Of a DNA stretch of 64,000 nucleotides, positions 33,427 to 42,152 are shown piece after piece (within the stretch, counting starts at the first letter, position 1; every line of letters begins with the position of its first letter). The notes below the pieces were generated by a model. That model was not told where the DNA came from. It did no database searches and worked only from the letters and a program-made list of their open reading frames with translations. Origin of the DNA: Balneola sp. Lineage in GTDB: Bacteria > Bacteroidota > Rhodothermia > Balneolales > Balneolaceae. The position numbers and the translations under genes were made by a program. The stretch is from assembly GCA_002694685.1 (NCBI GenBank), contig NZMW01000004.1, positions 306,632-370,631 on the forward strand, in the 5' to 3' direction.

Positions 33427-35571
33427 ATGAAACAAATCATCCAAGACCTCAAATCCGGCGACACTATTTTAGAAGAAGTACCTGTACCCCGAGTCGGTTC
33501 CGGTAAAGTGCTCATCAAAACCCACCGCACCCTTGTTTCCCTGGGAACAGAAAAAATGCTGGTCAGCTTTGGACAGGCCAATCTGTTAGATAAAGCACGA
33601 TCACAGCCTGAGAAAGTCAAACAAGTAATTGATAAAATGAAAACCGATGGTATCCAACCCACGTTGGAGGCGGTATTTCGTAAGTTGGGAACGCCCTTGC
33701 CGTTAGGCTACAGTCAGGCCGGTGAGGTGGTTGAAGTGGGAAAAGGCGTAACGGAATTCAGTCCCGGAGACCGGGTGGTATCCAACGGCAATCATGCTGA
33801 GTATGTAGCGGTCCCCAAAAACCTGGTGGCTAAGATCCCAGAAGGCGTTTCGTATGAAGAAGCCTCCTTTACTGTAGTTGGCGCTATCGGTTTACAGGGT
33901 ATTCGCTTGGTTCAGCCTACGTTGGGTGAAACGGTAGCTGTAATCGGCTTGGGACTTATCGGACTCATTACAGCCCAGCTTCTCAAAGCTAACGGTTGCA
34001 AGGTAGTTGGGTTTGATCTCGATGAAGATAAGCTGAAACGGGCAGAAAGTTATGGCATCACCGCCGTCAATTCCGGCAAGCAAGACCCGGTTCGCTTCAT
34101 GGAAGAATTTACCGGTCAGGTAGGAGCGGATGCGGTGATCATTACCGCTAGTACCAAATCCAATGATGTGATCAAGCAGTCCGCCAATATGAGTCGCAAG
34201 CGCGGGCGAATTGTGCTGGTAGGTGTTGTGGGCCTGGACATCGACCGGGCAGATTTTTATGAGAAAGAGCTGAGTTTCCAGGTAAGCTGTTCCTATGGAC
34301 CCGGCCGCTATGATGAAGAGTACGAGCAGCGCGGAAATGATTACCCACTGCCTTTTGTACGTTGGACCGAAAAGCGAAATTTTGAAGCCATACTGGAAGC
34401 CATACGAAACGGCAGCCTGGATGTACAATCCCTGATCACCGAAAGGGTGAAATTGGAAGATTATTTGGAGATCTATGGGGATATGGGGAGAGGGAATAGC
34501 ATAGCTTCTATTTTAGAATACCCGGGTTCGAACATCGAACAAGGAACATCCAACATACAACGGCGAACGATTTCGATTTCGAGTCCGAGTTATAAATCTT
34601 CAAAAGGCACGATTGCGATCGTGGGGGCTGGAAACTTTACGCAAGCGATGATTTTGCCAGCATTGGATAAGGTTGGAGCTTCCATGAAATATGTCGTGAG
34701 TTCTGGTGGTCTTTCTTCTACCACTCTTGCCAAAAAATATAAGATACCAAACAGCACTACGGATTTGGATGCAGTGTTAAGTGATGAGGAAGTGGATGGG
34801 GTGGTTATAACTACTCAACACAACCTGCACGCCGGAATGACGATTCAATCCTTGAGAGCCGGAAAGCAGGTGTTTGTAGAAAAACCGCTGGCACTGAAAC
34901 CGGAAGAGCTGGATGAGATCATTTCCTCAGTGGAAGAAACAGGAAGTACGGTGACGGTTGGTTTCAACCGCCGTTTCTCACCCCATGCCGAGAAAATGAG
35001 AGCATTGATTGGTGAACGACCGGGCCCCATGAATGTCATCGCTACCATGAATGCCGGACATATTCCACCGGATGTATGGGTTCACGATTTGGAATCCGGT
35101 GGGGGACGCATTGTCGGCGAAGCCTGTCACTATGTAGATCTGATCACCTACCTGACCGGCTCCAAAGTGATGGAAGTCAGCATGCAGGCCATGGGCACCG
35201 ATCCCAAAGAAAACACCGATAACGCCTCCATCCACCTGAAATACGAAAACGGGTCGCTCGGCGTGATCAACTACTTTGCCAACGGCAACAAATCTTACTC
35301 CAAAGAACGGGTGGAAGTGTACTACCAGGGCAACAACCTCATCCTCGACAACTTTCGCCGTCTGGACGGCTACGGTTTCGGAGGCGGCTTTACCAGTAAG
35401 ATCCTCAAAACCAAACAAGACAAAGGCCACCACAAGCAATTCGAGCTCCTAACCAAACGCTGGAAAGAAGGCGGAGAGCCACTAATTCCATTTGATGAAA
35501 TTGTGAATACAACGAAGGCAACCTTTGCGGCTATTGAGAGTTTGAAGCAAGGTAAGCCGGTGAGGATTTAG
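33427..35571 (+). CDS. two-domain oxidoreductase: zinc-type alcohol dehydrogenase fused to Gfo/Idh/MocA
   Basis: The 714-residue protein has an N-terminal medium-chain dehydrogenase domain (about 1-355: PLPLGYSQAGEVVEVGKGV, AVIGLGLIGLITAQLLKANG). A C-terminal Gfo/Idh/MocA domain follows (about 390-714: TIAIVGAGNFTQAMILPAL, VFVEKPLAL, GFNRRFSPHAEKM, GGRIVGEACHYVDL). This fusion is a recurrent type found with heparinase-like and 2-epimerase genes in polysaccharide loci; its reaction is not established, probably redox steps on a nucleotide sugar or uronate. The ~30-residue linker (364-395) is coded by sequence that looks like an intergenic repeat. GC content rises sharply at its start. Confidence 0.9.
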   Translation: MKQIIQDLKSGDTILEEVPVPRVGSGKVLIKTHRTLVSLGTEKMLVSFGQANLLDKARSQPEKVKQVIDKMKTDGIQPTLEAVFRKLGTPLPLGYSQAGEVVEVGKGVTEFSPGDRVVSNGNHAEYVAVPKNLVAKIPEGVSYEEASFTVVGAIGLQGIRLVQPTLGETVAVIGLGLIGLITAQLLKANGCKVVGFDLDEDKLKRAESYGITAVNSGKQDPVRFMEEFTGQVGADAVIITASTKSNDVIKQSANMSRKRGRIVLVGVVGLDIDRADFYEKELSFQVSCSYGPGRYDEEYEQRGNDYPLPFVRWTEKRNFEAILEAIRNGSLDVQSLITERVKLEDYLEIYGDMGRGNSIASILEYPGSNIEQGTSNIQRRTISISSPSYKSSKGTIAIVGAGNFTQAMILPALDKVGASMKYVVSSGGLSSTTLAKKYKIPNSTTDLDAVLSDEEVDGVVITTQHNLHAGMTIQSLRAGKQVFVEKPLALKPEELDEIISSVEETGSTVTVGFNRRFSPHAEKMRALIGERPGPMNVIATMNAGHIPPDVWVHDLESGGGRIVGEACHYVDLITYLTGSKVMEVSMQAMGTDPKENTDNASIHLKYENGSLGVINYFANGNKSYSKERVEVYYQGNNLILDNFRRLDGYGFGGGFTSKILKTKQDKGHHKQFELLTKRWKEGGEPLIPFDEIVNTTKATFAAIESLKQGKPVRI

Positions 35572-35583
35572 GGAGCGTAACTG

Positions 35584-35620
35584 TTAGCTGTTGGCTTTTA
35601 GCAAAAAGGCCAACAGCTAA
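35584..35620 (+). repeat. 12-bp perfect hairpin before the four-helix-bundle gene
   Basis: TTAGCTGTTGGC (35584-35595) and GCCAACAGCTAA (35609-35620) are exact reverse complements with a 13-base loop. The next gene's ATG is 11 bases after the right arm. It could weaken read-through or mask the start of that gene. Hairpins of this wording are common beside four-helix-bundle genes in Bacteroidota, as far as I recall. Confidence 0.7.
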
Positions 35621-35631
35621 AAGCCAAAAAA

Positions 35632-35985
35632 ATGAGAAACTTCAGAAAATACGAGGTATGGAAACGGGCAATTCAATTGTCTAAGGACATCTATACATTA
35701 ACCGAATCATTTCCTGATAAGGAGAAGTTTGCTCTTAGTAATCAAATCCAAAGGGCTGCAGTATCTGTAGCATCAAACATTGCTGAAGGTTCGTCCCGAA
35801 ATTCTGAGATTGAGTTTGTTCGATACTTAGAAATAGTAATGGGCTCTGCTTTTGAGGTAGAAACACAATTGATTATTGCTAATGAAATTGGTTATATCTC
35901 AAATAATAGATTAGAAGGAGAAGTTGAGAAACTGCACACCCTCCAAAAACAATTAAACCAATTCATTCAAAAAGTTAAAAGCTAA
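35632..35985 (+). CDS. four-helix bundle protein (S23/avd-like)
   Basis: A 117-residue all-helical protein with FRKYEVWKRAIQLSKDIY, FALSNQIQRAAVSVASNIAEGSSR and EFVRYLEIVMGSAFEVETQL. This is the hallmark of the family first known as the 23S rRNA intervening-sequence protein and related to the diversity-retroelement accessory protein Avd. Function is unknown; members bind nucleic acids in the retroelement cases. It sits alone inside a sugar operon, behind a hairpin, and its last base overlaps the ATG of the next gene, which suggests insertion into an existing operon. Confidence 0.88.
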   Translation: MRNFRKYEVWKRAIQLSKDIYTLTESFPDKEKFALSNQIQRAAVSVASNIAEGSSRNSEIEFVRYLEIVMGSAFEVETQLIIANEIGYISNNRLEGEVEKLHTLQKQLNQFIQKVKS

Positions 35986-37088
35986 TGCCAAAAGCTATCT
36001 ACATAGACCTAATCGCCGGAGCAAGACCAAATTTCATGAAAATTGCTCCCATCATTGACGCCATCAAGAAAGAGCAAAAACAGGGTACAGATATAGACTT
36101 CAGGCTGGTTCACACCGGTCAGCATTACGACAAAAACATGAGCGGGTCCTTCTTTGAACAACTCGGCATACCGGCCCCGGATGAAAATCTCGGAGCCGGT
36201 GGTGGAACCCAAGCCGAGCAAACGGCAGCCATTATGACCGGCTATGAAAAATTGCTAATGGATAAGCCATCCGATCTTTGTTTGGTGGTTGGAGATGTAA
36301 CTTCAACGATGGCTTGTGCCATTACCGCTCAAAAAATGCATATTCCTGTTGCTCATGTGGAGGGCGGAATTCGTTCCGGTGACTGGAAAATGCCGGAGGA
36401 GATCAATCGTTTGGCGACTGATGCTGTAACGAATTATTTTTTTACGACTTCAGATGTAGCCAATGCAAATCTGAAGAAAAGTGGAGTCGGGGACGAGCGC
36501 ATTTTCTTCGTGGGAAATACCATGATTGATACATTGCTGAAACACCGCCCAAGATTTCAAAAACCTCCTGTTTGGGACGAAGTTGGGCTGAAAGAAGGTA
36601 ATTACATCGTAATGACTTTACATCGCCCCTCCAATGTGGATGAGGAAGAAATTCTGAAATCCCTGATGGATGAGATCATTGCCAATACGCAAGATCTACC
36701 CTTGGTATTTCCGGTCCACCCCAGAACCGCTAAAATTTTGAAGAATCTGGGCATTTCCTATGAGCGATTGCATATGATCGAACCATTGGGCTATTTGGAA
36801 TTCAATTATTTGGTAGAGCGATCAAAGGCGGTTATTACAGACTCCGGCGGCATTACCGAAGAAACCACGGTAATGGGAATTCCCTGTATGACCCTTCGCA
36901 ATAGTACCGAACGCCCCGAAACGGTAGATATCGGCACCAATGAAATACTCGGCGTAAACCCTAAATCCATCCAGCCTGCCCTTGAAAAACTCTTCGCCGG
37001 TGAGTGGAAAAAAGGGGCAATACCGGAGCTTTGGGATGGAAAGACTTCTGGCAGGATTGTGAAGCACATCATTGAGTTGTTGAGTTAG
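35985..37088 (+). CDS. second UDP-GlcNAc 2-epimerase-like enzyme (WbpI-like group)
   Basis: The 367-residue protein is of the 2-epimerase family, but with DLIAGARPNFMKIAPIIDAI instead of GTRPEAIKMA. It also has LVHTGQHYDKNMSGSFF, VVGDVTSTMACAITAQ, VAHVEGGIRSGDWKMPEE and ITDSGGITEETTVMGIPC. The GARPNFMK form is seen in epimerases of 2,3-diacetamido uronates (WbpI) and in variants of unknown specificity. It therefore may act on UDP-GlcNAc3NAcA made by the WbpA/B/E-like enzymes of this window; this is inference. Its start overlaps the four-helix-bundle gene by one base. Confidence 0.87.
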   Translation: MPKAIYIDLIAGARPNFMKIAPIIDAIKKEQKQGTDIDFRLVHTGQHYDKNMSGSFFEQLGIPAPDENLGAGGGTQAEQTAAIMTGYEKLLMDKPSDLCLVVGDVTSTMACAITAQKMHIPVAHVEGGIRSGDWKMPEEINRLATDAVTNYFFTTSDVANANLKKSGVGDERIFFVGNTMIDTLLKHRPRFQKPPVWDEVGLKEGNYIVMTLHRPSNVDEEEILKSLMDEIIANTQDLPLVFPVHPRTAKILKNLGISYERLHMIEPLGYLEFNYLVERSKAVITDSGGITEETTVMGIPCMTLRNSTERPETVDIGTNEILGVNPKSIQPALEKLFAGEWKKGAIPELWDGKTSGRIVKHIIELLS

Positions 37089-37096
37089 CTCATTTC

Positions 37097-37257
37097 CCCT
37101 TTTTTGTCATTTTGAGCGTAGCTTTGCAATCCCGTGAAACGGGAGCGGCAAACGGAGCCGAGAAATCTAAGGAGTATGCCACTGTTTGGGAGGCATAATC
37201 AAACTCCGTAGATTTCTCCGCTCCGTATTCACTCCGGTCGAAATGACAAAAAAAGGG
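37097..37257. repeat. type III palindromic repeat, likely bidirectional terminator
   Basis: A ~160-bp near-palindrome. The ends are CCCCTTTTTTGTCATTTTGA and its counterpart TCGAAATGACAAAAAAAGGG. Inside, GGAGCCGAGAAATCTAAGGAG pairs imperfectly with CTCCGTAGATTTCTCCGCTCC across the centre near 37180. The GAAATGAC / AGAAATCT wording is that of a repeat common in Bacteroidota spacers. The T-runs at both ends would give a terminator on either strand. It is the only repeat island inside the main sugar operon. Confidence 0.85.
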
Positions 37258-37279
37258 TTGGGAAGAAATTGGGAGAAAG

Positions 37280-38899
37280 TTGAAAAAAAAAAAAATCCTT
37301 ATCATTGAGCCGTCATTAAACACAACTATGCTCAAAAAACTCTCTCGATACTATCACACCCTTAAGCACCTCAAGCCGATACAAATACGGTATCAGGTGT
37401 GGTATAGACTACGGAACAGGTTCTTTCCTATAAAGTATCCAGAAGAGGTAAAGCCATCAACCTTTCAAAAACTAAAACTCGCCCCATTCCCTGATCAATA
37501 CACTCACTATCTTGGAGATAATCATTTCCAGTTCCTCAATTTAGATCAGACCTTCAAAGAAGAAATAAACTGGAATTATGTAGGCCATGGTAAACTCTGG
37601 GTATACCATCTGAACTATTTTGACTATCTCCATCAACCTGAAATGGATTGGGAAACAGGGGAAGAACTGATTGAATCCTTTCTCCAAGATCTGCAAAACC
37701 GCCCGGAAGGATTGGAGCCCTATCCCGTTTCACTAAGAACTATTAACTGGATCAAGTTCCTTTCCAAACATGATCGATATCCACAGGAAATTGTTGATTC
37801 ATTATATGCACAATATCAGGTATTGACCAAAAAACTGGAATATCATTTGCTGGGAAATCACCTGTTGGAAAATGGATTTTCGTTGCTATTTGGAGCAATA
37901 TTTTTTCAAGATGAAAAATTGAATCGACTCACTCGAAAAATTCTAAAATCCGAACTGGAAGAACAAGTACTGGAAGACGGCGCTCATTTTGAACTGTCCC
38001 CAATGTATCATCTGATATTGTTACAACGGGCACTGGATGGATACAATCTACTCATCAACAATAAACATGAGCTTCAGGTTGTAGAGGAGCAATTAAAGGA
38101 AGCGATACAAGAAATGGTTAATTGGCTTCATACAATAATGTTCAGCAATGGAGACATTCCAATGCTCAATGACAGCACCGGAGGACAAGCTCTTGAACCC
38201 AAAGTAATCTTAAACTATGCAGAGCAGTTGGGTTTCTTACCTGAAAAAGTTCATCTTAAAGAATCCGGTTTTCGAAAGTTTGTAGCCGGAAATTTTGAAG
38301 TAGTGGCAGATATTGGGCAAGTAGGCCCAACATACCAGCCCGCACATGCCCATTCAGATACACTGTCTTTTGTATTATATCATCAAGGGAAGCCTGTCAT
38401 AGTAGATCGCGGAATTTCAACCTATGAAAAAAACCAAATTCGGGAAGATGAAAGGGGGACTGCCTCACATAATACTGTAATGATTAACAGTAAAGAGCAG
38501 ACCGACGTATGGGGTGGATTCAGAGTAGGGAGGAGGGCAAAGCCTTTTATCCTGGAAGAGTCAGAATTAATGTTGATGGCAAGTCATACTGGGTATGATA
38601 GAATGGGTATAGGACATATTCGGGAATGGCAGGTTCAGGAAAATAAGATTCAAATCATAGATCGAATTGAAGGAGATAAAGCAGAGGGACTGGCTTTTTT
38701 ACACCTTCATCCAGATATCGAACCTGAACAAACAGAAGAAGGGATTTTCAGACTAAATAACCATATTTTAAGCTTTGATAATTTTAAATATGTGAGAAAA
38801 GAAAAATATGCCTTTTGCTTAGGTTTTAATAAAAAGGTAATAGCTTATAAAATTAGAATAGAATTTAAAGGGGTATTAAAAACAACAATTAAAGAATGA
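37280..38899 (+). CDS. heparinase II/III-like protein of polysaccharide loci
   Basis: The 539-residue protein has the alpha-barrel and beta-sheet layout of heparinase II/III-type lyases. The N-terminus has LKHLKPIQIRYQVWYRLRNR, the middle has NHLLENGFSLLFGA and EDGAHFELSPMYHL, and the C-terminal domain has HAHSDTLSFVLYHQGKPVIV then GTASHNTVMIN. No signal peptide is visible, so it probably stays in the cytoplasm, unlike degradative lyases. Start choice is uncertain: TTG 37280 has GGGAG upstream but runs into 13 consecutive A, whereas ATG 37328 begins at the point where homologues usually start. It overlaps the next gene by 4 bases. Substrate is unknown. Confidence 0.85.
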   Translation: MKKKKILIIEPSLNTTMLKKLSRYYHTLKHLKPIQIRYQVWYRLRNRFFPIKYPEEVKPSTFQKLKLAPFPDQYTHYLGDNHFQFLNLDQTFKEEINWNYVGHGKLWVYHLNYFDYLHQPEMDWETGEELIESFLQDLQNRPEGLEPYPVSLRTINWIKFLSKHDRYPQEIVDSLYAQYQVLTKKLEYHLLGNHLLENGFSLLFGAIFFQDEKLNRLTRKILKSELEEQVLEDGAHFELSPMYHLILLQRALDGYNLLINNKHELQVVEEQLKEAIQEMVNWLHTIMFSNGDIPMLNDSTGGQALEPKVILNYAEQLGFLPEKVHLKESGFRKFVAGNFEVVADIGQVGPTYQPAHAHSDTLSFVLYHQGKPVIVDRGISTYEKNQIREDERGTASHNTVMINSKEQTDVWGGFRVGRRAKPFILEESELMLMASHTGYDRMGIGHIREWQVQENKIQIIDRIEGDKAEGLAFLHLHPDIEPEQTEEGIFRLNNHILSFDNFKYVRKEKYAFCLGFNKKVIAYKIRIEFKGVLKTTIKE

Positions 38900-40080
38900 G
38901 AATATTATTACTAACATTTTATTTTGAACCGGATCTTTGCGCCGGCTCATTTAGAAATACGGCATTAGCTGAAGCATTTTCAAAACACCTTAAAAAAGAG
39001 GATCACCTTGATGTAGTAACTACGATGCCCAACAGGTATTCTACATACCAGGCAGATGCTTCAGAGTTTGAAAAATACGCTTCGAATATTCATGTATATA
39101 GAAGCGAATTGCCGGAACATAAAAGTGGTTTTTTTGATCAGATCAATTCTTTTAAAGCATATTACATTAGTGCCCGAAAGCAAGTTAAGGATAAAGAGTA
39201 TGACTTGGTTATTGCATCATCTTCAAGGTTGTTTACTGCATTCTTAGGAGCACGCGTTAGTTCGAATAAAAAGGCTCCTCTCTTTTTAGATATGAGGGAT
39301 CTTTTTCGTGAAAACATGCAGGAAATTATTAAGAATCCGCTTATCAATTATCCTTTAGATATATTTCTAAGCTTTATTGAAAAATATACCTTTAATAAAG
39401 CGGACCGAATCAACATTGTCTCAGAGGGTTTTCGTGATTTCTTTGACAAATTTGATTCCCAAATATCATTTTATCCGAATGGAATTGATGAAGTATTCTT
39501 AATGAATGATTTTTCAAATAATACAGAATCTAAAGGAAAACGTATTATCACTTATGCTGGAAATATCGGTGATGGACAGGGGTTGCATAAAATCATTCCG
39601 CAAACTGCTAATCTTCTCAAAGACACTGATTATGTTTTCAGGATTATTGGTGATGGTGGAACTCGTCATTTGTTAGAAAAAGAGCTAAATGTACGTAAAA
39701 TTACGAATGTCGAATTAATCGACCCTGTTAACAGAGACAATCTGCTAAACTACTACAAAGAAACAGATTATCTATTTTTGCATCTGAATGATTATGATGC
39801 GTTTAAAAAAGTATTGCCATCGAAGATCTTTGAATATGCAGCTACCGGAAAACCAATGATTGCAGGAGTTGGTGGATATGCTAAAGAATTTCTAAGAGAA
39901 AATGTTGAAGGCTTATTATTGTTTGAGCCTTGTAATGAGAATGAATTAGCCGAAGCTCTAAAAAGTAATGTATTGCCAAAAGATGCAGTAGACAGGAATG
40001 GTTTTATAAATAAGTTCGCCAGAAGCTCTATCATGAATGAAATGGCAGAATATATTCTGAAAAGTTATCGGGAAGATTAA
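38896..40080 (+). CDS. glycosyltransferase family 4
   Basis: The 394-residue enzyme opens ILLLTFYFEPDLCAGSFRNTAL, the start typical of the WcaI/GT4 group working after Wbp-type initiation. The donor half has TYAGNIGDGQGLHKIIPQTA, FRIIGDGGTRHLLEKEL, and DYLFLHLNDYDAFKKVLPSKIFEYAATGKPMIAGV with the E-x7-E-like Glu. It is coupled to both neighbours (ATGA overlap upstream, stop/start TAATG downstream). With the SDR and WbpL-like genes after it, it may add the second sugar. Confidence 0.88.
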   Translation: MRILLLTFYFEPDLCAGSFRNTALAEAFSKHLKKEDHLDVVTTMPNRYSTYQADASEFEKYASNIHVYRSELPEHKSGFFDQINSFKAYYISARKQVKDKEYDLVIASSSRLFTAFLGARVSSNKKAPLFLDMRDLFRENMQEIIKNPLINYPLDIFLSFIEKYTFNKADRINIVSEGFRDFFDKFDSQISFYPNGIDEVFLMNDFSNNTESKGKRIITYAGNIGDGQGLHKIIPQTANLLKDTDYVFRIIGDGGTRHLLEKELNVRKITNVELIDPVNRDNLLNYYKETDYLFLHLNDYDAFKKVLPSKIFEYAATGKPMIAGVGGYAKEFLRENVEGLLLFEPCNENELAEALKSNVLPKDAVDRNGFINKFARSSIMNEMAEYILKSYRED

Positions 40081-41015
40081 TGAATGATATACTGATTACT
40101 GGGTCAACTGGATTTGTCGGTGCTAACTTACTACCTGAATTAACAGAGAATTATTCAGTACTTAGATTAGACCGAGCACAATCATTAACTTCAGATCATA
40201 AGATCGAATCATTGAGTTATGATGATTTCTGGGATAAAATAATTGAGGCACAACATTACATTCACTTAGCCGGTAAAGCTCACGATCTAAAAAATATTTC
40301 GGATGACTCTGAATACTTTACAGTGAATTATGAGCTTACAAAAAAACTTTATGATCGATTTCTTGATGATGAAAAAGCTCAAACTTTTATCTTTATAAGC
40401 TCGGTTAAAGCCGTTGCAGATGAAGTACATGGAGAGCTGACCGAAGATCATGGTGCTGATCCTGTTACAGCCTATGGTCGTTCAAAGCTAAAAGCAGAAC
40501 AATATATACTAGATAACTTACCGGATGATAGAACAGTAGTTATTCTAAGGCCCTGCATGATTCATGGGCCGGGAAATAAAGGAAATCTAAATTTACTTCA
40601 TAGCATTATCAGTAAGGGGATACCCTGGCCCTTAGGTTCTTATGATAACTTCCGGTCTTTTCTATCCATAGAGAATTTATGTTTTGTGATTAAAGAGATC
40701 CTGGAAGGGAAAGTATCTTCCGGTGTTTACAACGTTGCAGATGATGGGGCACTTTCAACCACAGAATTGGTTTCCATCATTGCAGAAGTAAGCAATAAAA
40801 GAGCACAAATTTGGAATGTCCCCAAACCTCTCATTCAAATGATTGCAAAAGTCGGCAATGTACTTCCTCTTCCCTTAAATGATGAGCGTTTAGAAAAGCT
40901 CACCGAAAATTACCTCGTTTCTAATGAAAAGCTAAATAAGGAACTTGGAATAGAACGAATGCCCGTTTCAGCGAAAGAAGGGATGATCAAAACCCTTAAA
41001 AGTTTTGAGTCATGA
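40080..41015 (+). CDS. SDR epimerase/reductase, WbpV/WbpK-like
   Basis: The 311-residue extended SDR has DILITGSTGFVGANLLPEL (3-21), YIHLAGKAHD, FISSVKAVADEVHGEL, the catalytic Tyr/Lys in TAYGRSKLKAEQYI and LRPCMIHGPGNKGNL. This subgroup sits next to WbpL-like transferases in Pseudomonas and Bacteroidota loci. There it reduces or epimerises UDP-4-keto-6-deoxy-GlcNAc to UDP-D-QuiNAc or UDP-D-FucNAc. With the 4,6-dehydratase at 42153 it would make the initiating sugar; which epimer forms cannot be told from sequence. Confidence 0.82.
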   Translation: MNDILITGSTGFVGANLLPELTENYSVLRLDRAQSLTSDHKIESLSYDDFWDKIIEAQHYIHLAGKAHDLKNISDDSEYFTVNYELTKKLYDRFLDDEKAQTFIFISSVKAVADEVHGELTEDHGADPVTAYGRSKLKAEQYILDNLPDDRTVVILRPCMIHGPGNKGNLNLLHSIISKGIPWPLGSYDNFRSFLSIENLCFVIKEILEGKVSSGVYNVADDGALSTTELVSIIAEVSNKRAQIWNVPKPLIQMIAKVGNVLPLPLNDERLEKLTENYLVSNEKLNKELGIERMPVSAKEGMIKTLKSFES

Positions 41016-41974
41016 TGAGCTATCTCTATTTATTTATTATGTTTTCCGGGGTGATGGTTGGATATATAATTCTCGCAAAAAAAATGGGGATTATTGACAA
41101 ACCCAACGAGCGAAGTTCACATAAAAAACCTACGGTAAGGGGCGGTGGTATTATATTTCCAATTGCGGTATTGTTATGGGCATTCCTGTTTGAACAAACG
41201 GATTGGTACTTTGTATCAGCTGTACTGTTAATGGGAATCATAGGATTTCTGGATGACCGCTATTCTTTATCGCAACTACCCCGTTTAATTATCCAATCCC
41301 TGGGAGTGCTGTTAGTACTGGTGGAAATGGGATTGTTAGCACTGCCTCTTTTCTATGCCGGTATTGCATTTATCTTGATCACAGGATGGCTAAATACCTT
41401 TAATTTTATGGATGGGATCAATGGAATTTCGGTGTTATATGCTGTAGCTATTTTAATAGGAGTATATCTATTCAAAGATTCCATTCCCGAGATTCAGCTT
41501 TCACTGATATATACAATAGGATTATCACTGCTGATCTTTGGATGGTTTAATGTGCGTAAGAATGCGTTAGCCTTTGCAGGGGATGTCGGAAGCTTAACAA
41601 TGGGGCTAATCATGGCTTACCTTGTTTCAACCCTTATCCTTTCAACAGGCCGGTGGGAATTTATATTATTCTTCAGTGTCTATGGAATTGATTCAGTACT
41701 TACTATTTTTCATAGACTGATAAAGAAAGAGAATATTTTCGAAGCTCACCGGACACACTTATATCAGTATTTAGCAAATGAAGTAAGAGTACCTCATTTA
41801 GTAGTATCTGCCATCTATAGTCTATTGCAATTTTCAATAATATTAGGTCTATACAGTTTGAGTTCTGAATATTGGGTCATTTATGCCATTTCAGTTTTAC
41901 TCATTTTAAGCCTTATATATGTAGGGGTAAAATCTTTTATTTTTTATAAGTATCGTATACCGAGAAGTGTTTAG
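41012..41974 (+). CDS. WbpL/WecA-type undecaprenyl-phosphate glycosyl-1-phosphate transferase
   Basis: A 320-residue membrane enzyme of the MraY/WecA (PNPT) family with about ten helices. The family motifs are present: DKPNERSSHKKPTVRGGG (29-46), GFLDDRYSLSQLPRL, NTFNFMDGINGISVLY and FAGDVGSLTMGL, then HRLIKKENIFEAHRTHLYQYL, the basic loop with the H-R-x-H set. It moves a HexNAc- or QuiNAc-1-phosphate from UDP to undecaprenyl phosphate and so starts the repeat unit. Its 4-base overlap with the SDR gene fits a joint role. Confidence 0.93.
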   Translation: MMSYLYLFIMFSGVMVGYIILAKKMGIIDKPNERSSHKKPTVRGGGIIFPIAVLLWAFLFEQTDWYFVSAVLLMGIIGFLDDRYSLSQLPRLIIQSLGVLLVLVEMGLLALPLFYAGIAFILITGWLNTFNFMDGINGISVLYAVAILIGVYLFKDSIPEIQLSLIYTIGLSLLIFGWFNVRKNALAFAGDVGSLTMGLIMAYLVSTLILSTGRWEFILFFSVYGIDSVLTIFHRLIKKENIFEAHRTHLYQYLANEVRVPHLVVSAIYSLLQFSIILGLYSLSSEYWVIYAISVLLILSLIYVGVKSFIFYKYRIPRSV

Positions 41975-42152
41975 GTGAATTGAAAACTAGTCAGATCAAT
42001 ACTTTTTAATTACAGATAGGAGTCTATTATTATAGACTTCAGTAGTCTTGTAACTTCTTAAAATCAACGGGTTAAAACTCGTTAATTCTTTTTTATAATA
42101 TTATTTGTATTATTACGGCTCTTGAGGGTAGAAGAGTTGAATACAACAATGG
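41975..42152. other. spacer with probable promoter before the dehydratase gene
   Basis: 178 noncoding bases interrupt the otherwise tight operon. A small hairpin AGTCTA/TAGACT lies at about 42022-42039 and is not followed by a T-tract. The following AT-rich stretch (TTTTTTATAATATTATTTG, about 42090-42108) looks like a -7 region, though not an exact TAnnTTTG. The WbpM-like gene may therefore have its own promoter. Confidence 0.4.

Noticed and set aside
34521-34560. tRNA-like GGTTCGAAC string
   Set aside because: It lies inside a long coding region and has no cloverleaf; it belongs to the repeat-like linker.
35632-35985. Diversity-generating retroelement around the avd-like gene
   Set aside because: No reverse transcriptase, template repeat or variable-repeat target was seen nearby; only the four-helix-bundle family is shared.
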